Positions 1-14,200 are shown, counted from the stretch's first letter. The stretch: DNA of 64,000 nucleotides from Setaria digitata (GCA_003640385.1 RCAB01000254.1:1-64000); one strand, 5' to 3'. Program-made: numbers and translations. Notes: generated by a model from the letters alone, not told the origin.

Positions 1-792
1 TTTCCATTCATTCCGTGTGATCAAAAGAAAAAATTCTTCAAGCTTCTCGAAAGCAATTTCGCTGTAGAAGTTTTTGTGTGGTTTCTACACCTCGGGAAAC
101 TTATCAGTGGTGCTACCGTATTCACATAATTGCAGAAAAACAAACAAAGATCTACAACAACACATTTACAGGAAACAATGAAGCACGATATCTTTTTTTT
201 TAAAAGTGTAAGTTTAAAATTCTTCCAAATATTCATTATTTAATCAGTTATATCCCATTCTGAATTTGCAGAAATATTGCACTGTAATACTGCTTATCAG
301 TTAATTTTTAACTTTATTTTCAAACTGAACCTTCGAGAAGACATATTTCAGACTTGTATCAGCACTGCAATTCATCTACTATTTATAATTATCTTCAACA
401 TTGAAACACCTATGCTACGTCTGATCAAAGTTACATATACATGGCTTGCAATACACACCTTAGATGGGTAATAATTGTTTCTTTGTGCAGCAAATAAATT
501 TCAGATATTTTAATTGCTAGAAATTGCATTGTAATATATTTCAATATGGCTTCAAACTCGGCCATTCATTACGCTTTGCAAATTGCTAATTCGTCTTAAC
601 GCCAATTAATCAGTGGAAAGTGCAAGCACTTCCATTATGTTTTAATTGAATTGTAACTTCAGTTTGGCATTTCTATTTTTTAATCGTCGTTTGCTGAGGA
701 AACTCAACAGACTAGGCGTACGTCAGAACATGGAAACTATCGGTATGAACACGTTGGGCGTAGCCACTACAACACGAACACGTCTCCCGTGA
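1..792 (+). CDS. Serpentine chemoreceptor, srx-like, 3' part (5' end outside window)
   Basis: Three exons join in phase: 136-207, 352-467 and 663-792, with the stop at 790-792. The first encodes the third cytoplasmic loop (KNKQRSTTTHLQ.., ending HDIFFFKS). The second encodes TM6-TM7 (TCISTAIHLLFIIIF, then YTWLAIHTLDG). The third encodes the end of TM7 and the basic tail (LAFLFFNRRLLRKLNRLG). The exon structure and phases match the opposite-strand receptor at 1458-3556, whose equivalents read DITFFKE, TSVSTVIHIFF, MWLAMQISDG and LVFAFFNRRLLIKRN. In srx and related nematode 7TM families this part faces the cytoplasm and ends in a basic tail. TM1-TM5 must lie left of the window. Splice sites are ordinary: GTAAGT after 207 and TTTCAG before 352. 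The role as a chemosensory receptor is inferred from the family. Confidence 0.8.
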
Positions 793-1457
793 AGAGAACG
801 AGGCGCAAGAAATATGTGAAAATGGAGTAATTTGAGCCTTTACATCATTCTAACATTAAGTGTGCGATTTTTCGACCAATAAACTAATCTAAATAGTTGC
901 TAAATTGCTCTAATTCTTTTTTTTTTTTTTTTTTTTTATACACGAAATCCCAGAAATCTACGTTAATTTGTGAAATCTTAGTTATTTTATACAATCTTGA
1001 GCACTGAACTTGAGCAGTCCTAATTTCATAAGAAGCATTTAACATCGATTGCACCACCTGCTTGCTCTGCAACTAATAGACATTAATTGATCTGCTTATA
1101 ATAATAATTAAATTGCCGAAAATAATTATGTATCAATATGCTACAAATAAAATTGTCGATATATTCTAACAGTAAATACGTTACTCACATAATTTAACAT
1201 CCTATTCTTAAAACTATAACATAAAAAATGTTACATATAAATGATAATGGCCCTTTTTTTTTTGTAATACGAACAGTGTTAAGTATTATTCTCCTCATAT
1301 ATAGACAACCACTGACCCACTACCATAACATTTTAATAGCTAAATTAATCTAAACTAACACTTACGCAGACATCTCTAACTGATTGGCTTAATATTAATT
1401 GATGATTGTAGCTAATTATTTCAGATATTTTGTTAAGATCAATTTGTTTATCAATTA
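793..1457. other. Intergenic stretch between convergent receptor genes
   Basis: This region should hold the 3' UTRs of the two tail-to-tail receptor genes. It contains a T-rich run at about 918-937 and AT-rich single-copy DNA. I see no open frame with splice signals. Confidence 0.6.
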
Positions 1458-3556
1458 TCACATTTTCTTCATTGAAACGGCTTTTTTTGTATCATTTATA
1501 GCACTAATTTTGTTAGGCGCATTTACACGTACAGTTTCGTTTTTCTGACGGACAGCCACTGTGTTACGTTTTATAAGCAAGCGTCGATTGAAGAATGCGA
1601 AAACCAAGCTGAAATCAGAATTTGGCCGAAATCATGTTTTCTTAAAAAAAATATGCTAAAGGAGAAATACTAGTTAATTAATTAAAATCAAAATAAATCG
1701 GAAGCTTGAAAAGATTAAGGCGTAGTCGTTTATAAACTCTCAGGCTTTAAATATTGGCATATAGAAGAAAAAATTGTTGGTTGAGGTCGTCAAGCATCGC
1801 ATCCAATTAATTAGGCGATAAAGTATATTGCCCGAAATTTTCACCAATAATATTTACTGCTTATTCAGAGAAATAAATATTAATTACCCGTCTGATATTT
1901 GCATTGCAAGCCACATGTAACCAATTTTCGTTACACGCGATACAAAAGGATTAGGGAAACGATAAACAATTATGAAAAATATATGTATCACAGTGCTTAC
2001 GCTAGTCTGAAATATGATTTTATCAGGGAAATGAAGGAAGAAAAAAAAGATTGGAGAGCAAATTTGACTTTCGAATTTATGCTGAGAATGTAATTTAGAT
2101 AAGATTTTTGTACCAGAATAGGGATTTGTGATTATATTTGATAATGTTCACCAGTATCTTTTTGAAGTAATTAATGCAAAAAAGTAGCAATGAAATTTTA
2201 GAATGTAAGAATCTTGATTTTCGACGATTTATTTTGGTTTTACTTCTTTAAAAAATGTAATGTCTTGCATCATTCCTTCTCGTACCACTCGAGATCCGCG
2301 CTTGTTTTCCTGCAATTGAATAAAAACGGTAACACTGCTAAAATGTGTTGCTCAATTTGACTTGTGCAAAAGCAAATTTCACATAACAGAATGAATAGAT
2401 ATATTTTCGACTATATTTGAAGTTAACAGAAACATTATTCAATAAGTGATTAGCACAAAACAATCCTCTCTGAAATAACTCTCGTTTCGATCTATTTTTA
2501 GGATAAACCAGACTGTAAATTTCGAATTTAAAGATACTTTTAAATATTTCACAACTCGATAAAAGGTAATAGTGTCGACAACAACGGTGATAACGACTAT
2601 ACCATCAGATAGCAACATGGCGATATAAGCGAGATAATAGTGATTACAGGGTCCGTATAAGGTTGACCATGAATGAAGGTCTGATTCGAGGTAAACCACA
2701 CATTCAACTGTTAATTACAATTATCAAATTGATGTAGCTGTTATAATTTAGCACAGGAAGAAATGACTTATCAGTATTCTGTAATTATCACAGTGATTTA
2801 ATTTCCAATATCACTGATAAAAAGTACAAACCGTTATAATAAAGCCCATTGATTAGCATACTGATTAACCAGATTGATACGACAGTTATGCGAGCATTTC
2901 GCATACAAAAAATGCGATGATAATCGACCGGATAAGCAATAGCGCAAAGACGATTGATGGCCAAGACAAAATGCACCCAAATTGCACCGTATAATGTCGA
3001 ATTAGCGAGCGGAGATGTCAATCGAGCGATTTTATTCCATGGAATATTTACTGAATGTTGATTTCTGAATTCAGTCAGTAAAGTACATTTATTTGAAAGG
3101 AAAGGAAGAATTCTCTAACAGTGTAATGCTGAGGAGGACTAGAAGGGAAAAGTCCATGCTAGGAGCAAAATGAATGCTTTTATTCACTAATCTTCTAATT
3201 AGAACCTATTTCGATATAATCTACAGCTTATCGTTCATTAAAAACAGTTAACTGTTTGTCGGTTCGTATAATTGACCAAAAGTTTTGCTGAAGAAAAATT
3301 TGAGATGAAATTATTTTGAAGATTATTTTTCGCCACGTAAGTAAACACTATTAGCTACTTACTGAATAATTCTGCAAACTGCAAATAAAACTAAAACACT
3401 AATTGTTTGTATATGAAATGCGGCATAAGCGCTGCATAAAATTCCAAAAACATTGTGGTACCGCGGTGATTTATGAATGAAATACAGTATTATGCCAAAG
3501 GCAACCAATGCAATCAATGCGAACTGAAATGAAGTTATCTTCAAAAGAATTGGCAT
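1458..3556 (-). CDS. Serpentine chemoreceptor, srx-like GPCR, complete (~310 aa)
   Basis: Six exons, 5' to 3': 3363-3556, 2832-3064, 2538-2707, 2244-2309, 1888-2006 and 1458-1608; all phases agree and total 311 codons with the stop. TM1-2 run from MPILLKITSFQFALIAL through a loop (FIHKSPRYHNVFGILC). After TM3 comes the family's NR-motif in place of DRY (INRLCAIAYPVDYHRIF). TM5 ends FYRVVKYLK, TM6 is in TSVSTVIHIFFIIVY, and TM7 runs WLAMQISDGLVFAFFNRRLL, followed by a basic tail. This matches the 7TM srx type of nematode receptors, which act at the plasma membrane of sensory neurons. The ATG at 3556 follows an in-frame TAG and a plausible acceptor (TATTACAG), which would suit spliced-leader addition. 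The exon-2 donor (GTTTGT) is weak but phase-consistent. Confidence 0.86.
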
Positions 3557-4805
3557 ATATCCGAAGAACTAACTGTAATACTTCTAAAGAGCTACTGAAT
3601 TCGTACCGGAATGACACATGCATATGTGGTAATTTCAACGTCAAACTTCGTTTTATTCGCCATTCTATTTCATCGAATTTGAGAACAAAAACGGATTCTT
3701 AGCAGCACTTAACATTCTGTAGTTGACAATTGCAATTAATTTCATTCGGTAATGGATCTTTTTCAATATTGACTGAATGCAACTTTTCAGGAATAGAAAT
3801 TCAAAATCAGTACTAAATCTGAGCAAAAAAATATTTTGGGAAAAGAAAGCACATTGAAATCGCAGGAAAATTTCTTCGCTTCCCTTATCACAACTTTCTT
3901 CTTTCTCAGCTAATCATTCTTCGGAGCTGCAAAATATCACGTCGTCCGTGTGATGATGCTCATTGATTTTACGTTCCAGAAAGTGTTACGTCAGGCAAGG
4001 TAGCTGAAATGTGAGATGCAAAGTTATTTTTGGAGGCATTAAGCATATGAAAAGAGTGAGTGAAATGATCTGGATTTAATGGTGAGAAAATGAATAATAA
4101 ACAGTTAACGGAATTTAAACTAAGAGATCAAATGAAGGACGAGATTTTTTCCCAGAAGGAATTTTCATTAATCAGTCCATTTCACATAATATGTGAAATT
4201 ATTGTCCTGAAAATAAAAATTAAAAAAAAAAAATAATGCTGTGTTGTTGTTTGCCACGGATAATGCTTTTAATAAACTTTCGCATTAAATGAATAAATTA
4301 GATTTCAGATTAAGAAGGGAGGTAGGAAGGGAAGATTAGCTAAACAAGGACAAGCCTTGTACACTCATTCAACAACTGTTAGGAAATTTTGTCATTCTAC
4401 TTTTCTTCTCCTAATTCTTCCTTTGTTTTTTGAAGATTTTATGCAAATTTCTGTTTGAAAAGTCGGTCATTCAGCATACAGTCTTCAATTAACTATCCAT
4501 TTTAAAAATCGTTTGAAAGAACTAATGAAAGGATAATTTTGCGAAATTGCTTACTCTCTAATCGAAAATATATGGCAATCCATAATGACTCAAACACGTT
4601 CCAAAGAGTGCAATTAAGTATTTTAATTTTATTCATTTTCAGTCACTTTTACGTAACTTTTCTTTCCACCTAATAATTAAGAATTGATTATTGTTAGCTG
4701 TTGAAGTAAACTGAGCAGTTCATTTCAACATACAGCTATTAATTAGCCTAAATTGTTAGCATGCATAATGCCTTCAACAAATCGGTCGAGACAAATTCCT
4801 TGTAC
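3557..4805. other. Intergenic region between receptor and membrane-protein genes
   Basis: This should contain the divergent upstream regions of the (-) receptor and the (+) gene beginning at 4806. Short open runs occur near 3910-4010, but they lack a coherent pair of splice sites. Nothing else is supportable. Confidence 0.5.
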
Positions 4806-6172
4806 ATGGAAGACGATGATGATTCCGTTGAGGGTATCCATCCATCAATCTATCTTCTCTGTCTCGTTGAAATTCTTTTACGTCACCACTGAGTTCCGTT
4901 GTTTCCTGAGAGTTTGACCATCCAACACATCATTTCAGGAATACTTTTTGCAGCGTCATTCAGTTTCAGTAAGCTGTAACACATTTTTTTTTTTGCCATT
5001 TCAAAGTTCGTAATGGCAATTCTGAATGCATTTTCTGCCTTCTAAAATATATACTTCAGAAAATATCCCGTCATTAAGGCTTATGCGAGAAATATTCATG
5101 TACTAATTTGAGCACCCAATGTGTCACAGATGCCATTCGGAGCTTTCCGGTTCAGCATCTCTTAGTGTGAAGTGATGGAACACATAACACTCTTATCTCG
5201 AAGGATAGCTATTAGAATGAAAGTAAGTGTACTAAGTAAACTGGATATGGATATTGACAGGGAATATGGTACTGCAAGGTGTCAACAAGATGCCGACGTT
5301 AACAACCTCAACGGTAGCACCATCAGGTAAACAGGAAATGGTGTTAGCACTGACTATTGTTCTGGTGGTTCTCATCATCATTCTCATTATTTCCGTATTT
5401 CTTCTGTTGTATTGCGTGCTCAAACGACAGGAAGGCAGAATAGAACGAGGGAAACGGAATGATTATGAACAAAGGCGACGGGTGAATATTCTTTCTTCAG
5501 TCTAGCAGTTTGACACTGAGTGAAGTGAAGAGCTGAGATCGAAACTTGGCTCATCTAAGTAGCACTCTTCTCCTCTCAGTGTGAATTACGATTTAATTTA
5601 CCGAAGCGATGTTTTTGTTGCTTCAGCACAGAATGCAACCAAAGAGGATCCTATCAGATTCAATGAGGAAAGCGAAAGTATCCAAAATTGCAGCCAGTAT
5701 CGAAGCTGCGGTAAAATCATCCGAGAGTACTTCAGGATTCTCAAAGCCATCCATACAATCACAATTACCTGTAACTCTTCCAGCTCCACCACCTACCGCA
5801 AAACCGATAATGTCGAAGAGATTACCGGAACAACTTCCAGTATCCGAAACAGCGGTAATTAAACGATTCTATCATAAAATTGACACCTTTCGGCTTCTTC
5901 TTTTCATTTCTTTCGAAGGTTGAATTTGAAATTTGCTTTATATTGTTGAATGCAATTTGCTTAATACAAATATACTCATCTCATTATCAATTTCTTTCTG
6001 GTAGGTAGTTCATAATTAATTTGTTCAGGTAGAAGCACCATCATTATTCATCAATCAAATTTATGTAAGTCGCTGGCGTAATCCGTGGCTTCAAGTGGAG
6101 CGTGAACCATCTGATTTTTCATACGAATTGGAATCGGATAGCGTTAATGATGATGTTTTTCTACAGCCATAA
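4806..6172 (+). CDS. Unrecognised single-pass membrane protein (~206 aa)
   Basis: Proposed exons are 4806-4833, 5261-5481, 5627-5854 and 6029-6172; phases agree and give 207 codons with the stop. The acidic start (MEDDDDSVEG) is followed by a short polar stretch and one strong membrane segment at about residues 35-57 (MVLALTIVLVVLIIILIISV, then FLLLYCV). A basic flank (LKRQEGRIERGKR) predicts the C-terminus is cytoplasmic. The tail has a proline cluster (LPAPPPTAKP), a possible SH3 ligand, and ends in an acidic WRNPWLQVEREPSDF..DDVFLQP segment. No signal peptide is visible. I do not recognise the family. The first exon is the least certain: translation could instead start at the ATG at 5266 after trans-splicing at the acceptor ending at 5260. 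The three downstream exons are well supported. Confidence 0.65.
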
Positions 6173-8276
6173 TAAGTAGTTAATTTCCTGTTCTAGTTAT
6201 TACGACTTCAATTGATTGTTAATATCATGATTTGAATTGTATAAGTGTAACTATTTATTTATGTCTATAATAGACAGAATCTGTGTTTGCTTCAAAATTA
6301 CCAAATAATTTTTGCTTTTTCATGAAACATTTCTTTTTTTCATGTTGTGATAATGTGGTAAGAATACATACAATTATTACAAAAATATCAGATGGCACGC
6401 AACTGAAGACATAAGGTCAACCGAAAAGGTCAGCAATGTGAGTGATACGTTACGTTCAATGGCTAGAACCATTGAGTCCTATTAGCTGCCTGAATAGATA
6501 ATATCGGAATCAGCGATGTCCACTGGGTCGTTTTTCACTCTTCAAGTTGTTTCAAATTACTCAAGGGTCAAATGGGATAATAATAATTTCGGCAAAGGCT
6601 ACACCTCTAACTGGTTTCATCTATTGCCTTCTTACAACTAACTTCCTCCATTCAATACTTTCTTCTCCATGAAATGTTTCAATTATTAAATGTTCACATA
6701 TTCATTAAAAATCTCGAACACCAAAATGTAAGAAGATGCTTCTGCAAAAATTAGCAGTTCAGATGGAAAAAAGGAGAAGGAAAAAGAAATGGCATATTTT
6801 TCGTCACAGATGAAAGAAATTTACAAATTAATCAACCATCAAATATTTCTTTCAAGTAGCAAAAAATATCGTAAGAGATGTGGCATACAATGAATGAATG
6901 AGCGTTTCTTTGAGGAAGCAACAAAAAAAAAAAAAAAAAAAGATGAAAAAAAAAAAAGACTGAAAGAAATTACGATTCATTTTATACACCTGTGAGTGTA
7001 TGTAATTAACAACATAGCGTTTAATTTAGATCCTATATTTCTAATAATAAATGCATTTATATCTTAATTTTCTAAACCTAATTACTTTTCTTTTAATCGA
7101 AACGTTCAAATAATCTTTGTTTTCTCTTAGAATCTCAACATTGCACCGTTGGTTCGTGTTAGGTGCTTCAGTGCTTATAAAAACACACAGAACACATAAA
7201 AGAAAGCATCTGAATAAATTAATGAGGTGAATTAAGAACCATTTCTTTTCTCAATCTTTTCTCATCAACAGCTGTATTCAATGTAGAGAACATGAATCGT
7301 ATTTTCCAAGAAAAGATTTTTTTTTTTTTCAAAAGTAGTGCAACATTTACAAATGAATTCACAACCTCTAATAAGTGCAATATAAGAAGAATGAATAAAA
7401 TAATTAATAAAGATAAACAAAGATGATATAACACAGTGATATGCTTGCTTCCCAAGTGGAACTCGGATTTTTTGCTTCTTTTAATGGACCAGATTTTTCC
7501 GATCCATAAATCTAGCAGAACAATCTCAGCCTAAAGTGGAAAAAAAAAAGTTCATAATTTTATAATAGTTCTATAATTAAATAGCAATTTACTCCTCTTT
7601 AAAAAAAAAAACATAAAAAATAGTAACTGTGATAATTTCAAAACTTTTTTAGAAACTTCCGACACGCCTGAAACTCGCCGTTTTTGCGTATTTTATAAGT
7701 CGAATTTCGAAAAAAAAAAAAATAAATGAATGCGTCAAGAAATAGTAAACTGAAGTAAAATTAGGACTAATATAATAGCTGCGTCAGAGAATAAAATGGC
7801 ATTAAATCAAGTTAATCAAAATGTATATAAATAACAATGTTGGGTATATGAGAGACATACATTCGTCAGACCAGATGATTAGATCGTCTTTTTTTCAGAG
7901 AAATTATGATTGATTTTGAAGTGAAAGTAAAAATCAGTGATCAGTGTGTAATATTGTTTTTAACAAAATGCTCTTCTACAAAAAACAGTCACTTTGAGTT
8001 GCTTTCATTATCAAAACAACGACATTAGGAAGGAATTTCCAGTGCAAAATGGATCTTTTTTCTTTTTTTTTTTTTTTTTTCAGCAGTATATTTATGATTC
8101 TTGAGGAATTGACAACAGCTATACAAAACAGTTCAAAAGTGAACTTCTCTGAAGAAGCTTTAAGTCATAAAACGGGCTAACAATCCATTATTAGAATGAA
8201 CAAATTTCTTGTAAAATAAAAAGAAAATTTGATAAAAAAAAAGAAAAATTGTTTGTATGATTAGATAAAGTGAGGT
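6173..8276. other. Intergenic region between convergent genes
   Basis: This lies between the stop of the (+) membrane-protein gene and the stop of (-) dlg-1, so it should contain both 3' UTRs. It has A/T runs (for example 6920-6956 and 8061-8080) and a short perfect 7-bp stem at 6458-6477. No coding exon could be supported. Confidence 0.55.
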
Positions 8277-11200
8277 TTAAAACACTTGTGCTCGTGATGG
8301 TACCCATGCATGTGGTCGTGACTGCTCCGCAATGACATTCAGGACACGACGTACGAGATCCTCAAATGTTTGGCCGCTTACAACAGCTAAAACAAACAAC
8401 GGAACATGAAGATAACGAGATGCAAAAGAAATGAAAAGAAAGAAATATTTAATTAGTTTAGTGAGTTAGATTCTATAAATAGTTGATTAGCAGATATAAT
8501 AAATTAAAAAAAAAAAAAAAATTTACCAGTGAACAAATCTCCAAAATTTTGTTCTGTTCTCTGGCACCGCTGATATACAGTATGTGCATCATCCTCATTT
8601 ATCGAATGATCCCAGTCCCTAAAGAACTTCTAAATATAGAAACTCCAAATTATAACTTGCAAGCATTTAATTTAGAAAATTCAAATTAGAGTAGATGGAT
8701 GAAATAGAATTCTCCATTAGTTGGTATCATGAACCACTCTCAGTGCACTGACGCTCAACTTTGTCTAGCAGGTATTATTATTACCGTATTATCTTATCGT
8801 ACTATTATTAATTGGAGCAGGACTGTATTCAATACCAAATATCAAAAAAAAAATGGCTAGGAATAGACTTCAATACTTACATAATTTGATGTGGAGTTTG
8901 CGGTTTCACGAAGATCGCTATTGGGTATATATTGGCAATAGACTGCAATCTACGGATAGCATTTCCACTCACGTCGAGAATGCAATGCCGTCCCTTTAAA
9001 AACAATATAAAACTATTTTTAGTTTTAACAATGGCAATGTTATAAAATCAGATTTTTAAGAAATTCAAATGACCTATTTTCACTAAAAAAAAAAAAAAAC
9101 TAAGCATTTACAAGCAAGCACCCAAAGTCAATCTCGGTAATTTCTTTTTCTTCTGATTCTGATTATAGCAGTATCAAGAATTTATAGCATCAATAATTAA
9201 CATACCATTTCCGCAACTTCACGAACAGAATTAATGCTCGTTCCATAAAGATTATCTTGAAATTGTCCTGCTTCAATAAATTGGTTATTTCGAACGTCCT
9301 CCTGCATTTGTTCCTTTGAAACAAAATGATAATCACGGCCATCTACCTCGTTTGGTTTTGGAGGTCTGCTCGTATCTGTATATCTCACTTATATAACTTA
9401 AATGAAAAAATTTATTAAACAGAAGTATAAAACCGCCTTATACTTATGTACGCCTTTCAATATTAATATTGAAAAAATAATAAGACATACGTGGAACACA
9501 ACTACTAAATCGATCTCGATCACGAAGTACCAATTCATCATTAATTCGGTCCTTCATCGCTCCAAGAATAATAACGGGGCGAGGATAGTTTACTGGAAAA
9601 AAAAATCGAAAAGAGAATTACAAGTGTTTGAAGTATACTTCCAAAATAAATTCATTTCCTTAAATTGATATATGATATAAACACCAAATATCATCGTAAT
9701 AAAATATTGAACTACAGGAACTTCTAGATATTCACAGAACAAATAAGACGGCAAAGCCTTCACTGTGCTGACAAAATTTACTTATCCATGGGAATGAATG
9801 GAATCTAAATAACGAAAGAAAAAAACCTTGACTAAGTAAGTTTACGGTTAAACAACAGTGATGCTTACTTTGTTGACGTTCTACTGCAACATACGACATA
9901 ATTGGATCTTCACTTGTACCAACTGAAATATGAAAACAAAACTAAATTAACTGTATTTTAAAAATTTGAGACGAGAAAAATTCTTATCTAACACTCTTAA
10001 ATCGAACAAAATGTCTTGCCTTATATCGCATATTGAATGAACACAACACATATCACACAAACTTTTTAAATTTTAACATTAAAGAAAGTTATCGTGGTTA
10101 CTTCCACAGTTAGCAAGGCTCAATAATAAAAAGAAATCACAATAAATGCATTACATCTTCAGTCATTCGCAGCTTTTCTTTTTTAGTCAAAAGAAAATCA
10201 TGAATTAGTGAAAAAACTGTTAAACAACCGATGAATAAAAATTGACACTGCACACAGCGGATCACGAGGAACTTACAGTAATCACTATCGCTTGTAGTAC
10301 AGGATGTATAAGTTGTACCATCTGAGTAAATCTTACAGTGATAAACGAATAAAAGTTTCCTTTGATTTTTTTTCCTGTATTACTAAACATGTTTCCTTAC
10401 CTATTTATATCATTCAAACGATATATTCTAAAGAAGAAGTCAAAGTTCTCCAAGTTGATCATTAAGGATCGTTGAAAAGTTTCAACAAAAAATAAGAATT
10501 ATGTTATCATAAGCATGATAATCTTAATAGGAAAATTGAATCTCAAATTTTTTTTCTAAATTGTGGAAGAAACAATATTAAGACGATATTAAGAACTTTT
10601 GCAAATTTTATATAAATGTCGACTGATTGACCGAAAGCCACTATAAACTTACGTTCATTATCAGTAAATTCGTTAAGCTTGTCAGTACTCTTAACAAATG
10701 GAAATTTACGCGAAAATGATAGCTGTGAACGTGAACCACGGCGTCCATCCATACCCCGAGGAAGACTTTGACTACCAGCGTTAAAATTTACCTATAAGAA
10801 AATTGCTAAGGCTTGAAAAATTCCATAACTTTTAATAAAACCCTGCATGTGGATAAAAAATTCGATACCTGGTTTTTGATACTAAAGAAATTCATTTCGG
10901 GTAGATTGTACTTTCAAATACTTTGAAGCATAGAAAAAAAAAAAAAATTCGGTAATGAAAATTTGTTTCTACACGACATACTGAAAAAATATGAAAAGAA
11001 TCCACATCCTCAACCACTAATTATTATTAAGAAATATTAGCCAAACTGAAATTCCTTCATAAAAGTAATTTATGCTTTCTTCTGGACTTATTCCCACAAA
11101 ATATAAATCTAAAATCCGAAAAGCGCAACTCTGCACTAATGAAAATGAACAAAAAAGTGATTTTTAAAACTTAATCAAAGAAAAAAATTTCTCCAAATAC

Positions 11201-14200
11201 ACATTTTACCTGCTTCCTGCGTTGACGTTCCTTCTTCTCAACTCTCTTCTTGGATGGAATAACTCCTTCCATACCTTCTTCACCACTTTCTGTAACCAAT
11301 CGCGCCGTCCACCAATCATCATCTGCTATATTCGTAACATGCAAAATATCACCATAGAAGAAAGGCAGTGCACGATGCGGAACTCCTGCTTCACGTGCTG
11401 GATCATAGTCAAACATTGCTCTAAAAAGAAAAAGTTAAACTAAGTCCGAATCAATTATATATCCACGAAAATATTTGAATCGAAATGTTCTGATGATACC
11501 TCACGAAAAGTTCTTTACGAGGTGCACCAAAAGTTATCGCTCCTCCACTCATTAAATCTCGTCGAAGTTGATCAATTTTAGCTTCAAATTGTCCATACTC
11601 TGCAAAAGATAGAAGATGTTGCATGGTGTAAGAACTGCTTCCTTCCGACAAGTTTATCACATAATTTAACAAAATACATCTAAAAGTAATTGCAGAAATT
11701 ACCAAATTCTTTATTAGTTTATCACTGACTTATAAAGTGACAGTTTTTTGACGATTACGAAAAGTATATTTCGAATTGAGTGCAATATGATACGACGAAG
11801 AGGTCACTGACAGCATAAACTGTCTAGTATTCAGAAGCTAACTAGGCAAAATTTAGGAATCTTAAATAACAAGCTTACAGTGATACCTTGTGGCCGATAC
11901 TGCAATGTTAAGGAAACAGGATTAACAGCTTCTTTCAGTGCCCGAGCTGCTTCAGCATGGGTTGCATTTCGTAAATTGACACCATTCACTTGCAATAGCA
12001 CATCCCCCTAAAATCCCGAAAATTACTATCATGATTTAGGGATGTTCAAATTCAATAAGCTCTCAAAACTAAATATTTCCGTCAGTTCAATTTAATCTTA
12101 TGACGAAATGATAAATAAAATGACCTAGAAAGTTATACCTTTCTAACATTTCCAGAAAGATCAGCCACACCGCCAGGCAAGACATAACTGATATAAATTG
12201 GTTCGCCATCTTCTCCACCAACAATATTAAAGCCCAATCCTTGCATCCCACGATTAAGATGTACGCTACGTGGACCTAATGGTAGTTCCTGTGGTGCTAC
12301 TGTATGGAATGATTGTTGTGTTTCAAATGAATCATGATGCAGCGAAGCGGCTGAAGGAAGGAAAGATTCTTTGCATCAAATTAAGTCAACTGCATTAGAG
12401 ATGTCAACCATTCAATTTAGTCGATTTATTAATAATTCCCACTATAACGTTTTATTCATCTATATCTGCTAAACATGCCTAAACCAAACAAAAGTGTACA
12501 TCGCTCTTTTAATGTTATTCGAAATATATACTTAATAAAAGTATCACGCTTCTGCTTAAGTCAGAAAGCTAAACAATTCCCATCACTAGTCTGATCTATT
12601 CATTAGTAGATAATCAATTATTAAAAAAAAATTATTAAAAAAATAGATAATGAATTCATTTAAAAAATCCAGAAATAAACGTCACAGGACAGCATAAGTA
12701 ATTTCGAGATTTACCAGAACGTGCAGGAGTAGGCGGGGCACCAATTGAACGACTGCCGCTGTCGTCGAAATTCGGCAGCAATTCAGGATGAGGATTTTTC
12801 AAATAAACCAGAGTCACTTTAGCTGCTGTTTGTTTCAGTGTGTTAACGGCAAATTCATGAGTAACATTTTCCAAGATTACATCATCAACCTTCAAAACAA
12901 ATGTCCCATAAGTCAATATATTTCAAATATAATGAAAACGATTAAATTTATAAATAACAAAATAAGAGAAGATAATGCTAACAAATCCGTGGACGATATG
13001 CATATCTATAGCAGAATCTCTTACAGATGGTTTTCGAAAAAGATACTAAAAAAAAAAAAAAAAACCTCACAGCTAAAAGTTTATCGCCAACTCTCAAACG
13101 ACCATCATGATATGCTGCTCCACCATCAATAATTTTTGTTACATAAATACCAGTATCACCAGCAACATGTTCATTGCCTACTCCGCCAGCTATGCTAAAG
13201 CCAAGTCCCTTTGAACCCTAAATATAACAAATCAGTACGCGAAGCAAGCAGAAGATGTTCTACTGATATAAAAAATAATATGCTACTTTATATATGATTT
13301 AATTTTATTAACACTGTTAGCATTATTAATTAATATTTCTTCGTCACAAAGCACATATAAATGATAATGGAACAATAATTTATTAAATTTATACTTTCAT
13401 CAGTTGTTTCACCAAACTAACAGTTATTTCTTACAATATACGAAAGAAAATACTAGAAAATGTTTACAAACTAAATATAATACCTTATACAAATCAATTT
13501 TTTGGGCACCGGGAATTCGCTCCAGTCTTTCGATTTCACGCAAAGTTCGCTGAATAGGAATATTGGTGTAGGAACTGTGAGCAGGTGGAACTGGTGGTGG
13601 AAGAACTGATACAGATGAACTATCATGTAGTGGTGATACATACGGTGATATGATGCTTCCCCTAAGGTCAGCACTTTCGCGTCCTGAACGGCGACGTTTT
13701 AAGACCTAAAATATAATAATTTGTTCCATAAACAAATTTTCATATTTTAAGTATTGTAGAATTCATTCATGCATAATTAAAATTTGAGAACCAACCAATC
13801 GGACAACATTTCCGGCATTTTTTAATGCATTCACCGTTGTTTCATGCGGTACTCGTGTGCAATCGGTGGTATTTACCTTCATAATAATGTCCTGAATTCT
13901 GTAATAAAAGATCTTTATTGACACAGTAAGGGCTATTTAAAAAAGAAAGAGTTTCAAAATTATTCAAATTTTCCTTGTTAAAACTAAAATTTGTTTGTAA
14001 TTTGGTTGAAATAAAACAGGACTTTTTATTGAGAATTACGGTGAAATTTTAATTTTAGAATAACAATTCGAATGATTTAGAAATATAGCGTATATGTAAT
14101 ATTAAAACTGTAGCGAAGTCTTAATTTAGTAATGAAAATTTATGAAGTTTACAGGTAATTTTCTAAGTATTTCATGTGTAGATTATTCCACAAAATTGAT

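Noticed and set aside
6458..6477. TCAATGG/CCATTGA stem as a terminator
   Set aside because: A 7-bp stem in a eukaryotic intergenic region is within chance expectation, and nematode genes do not use hairpin terminators.
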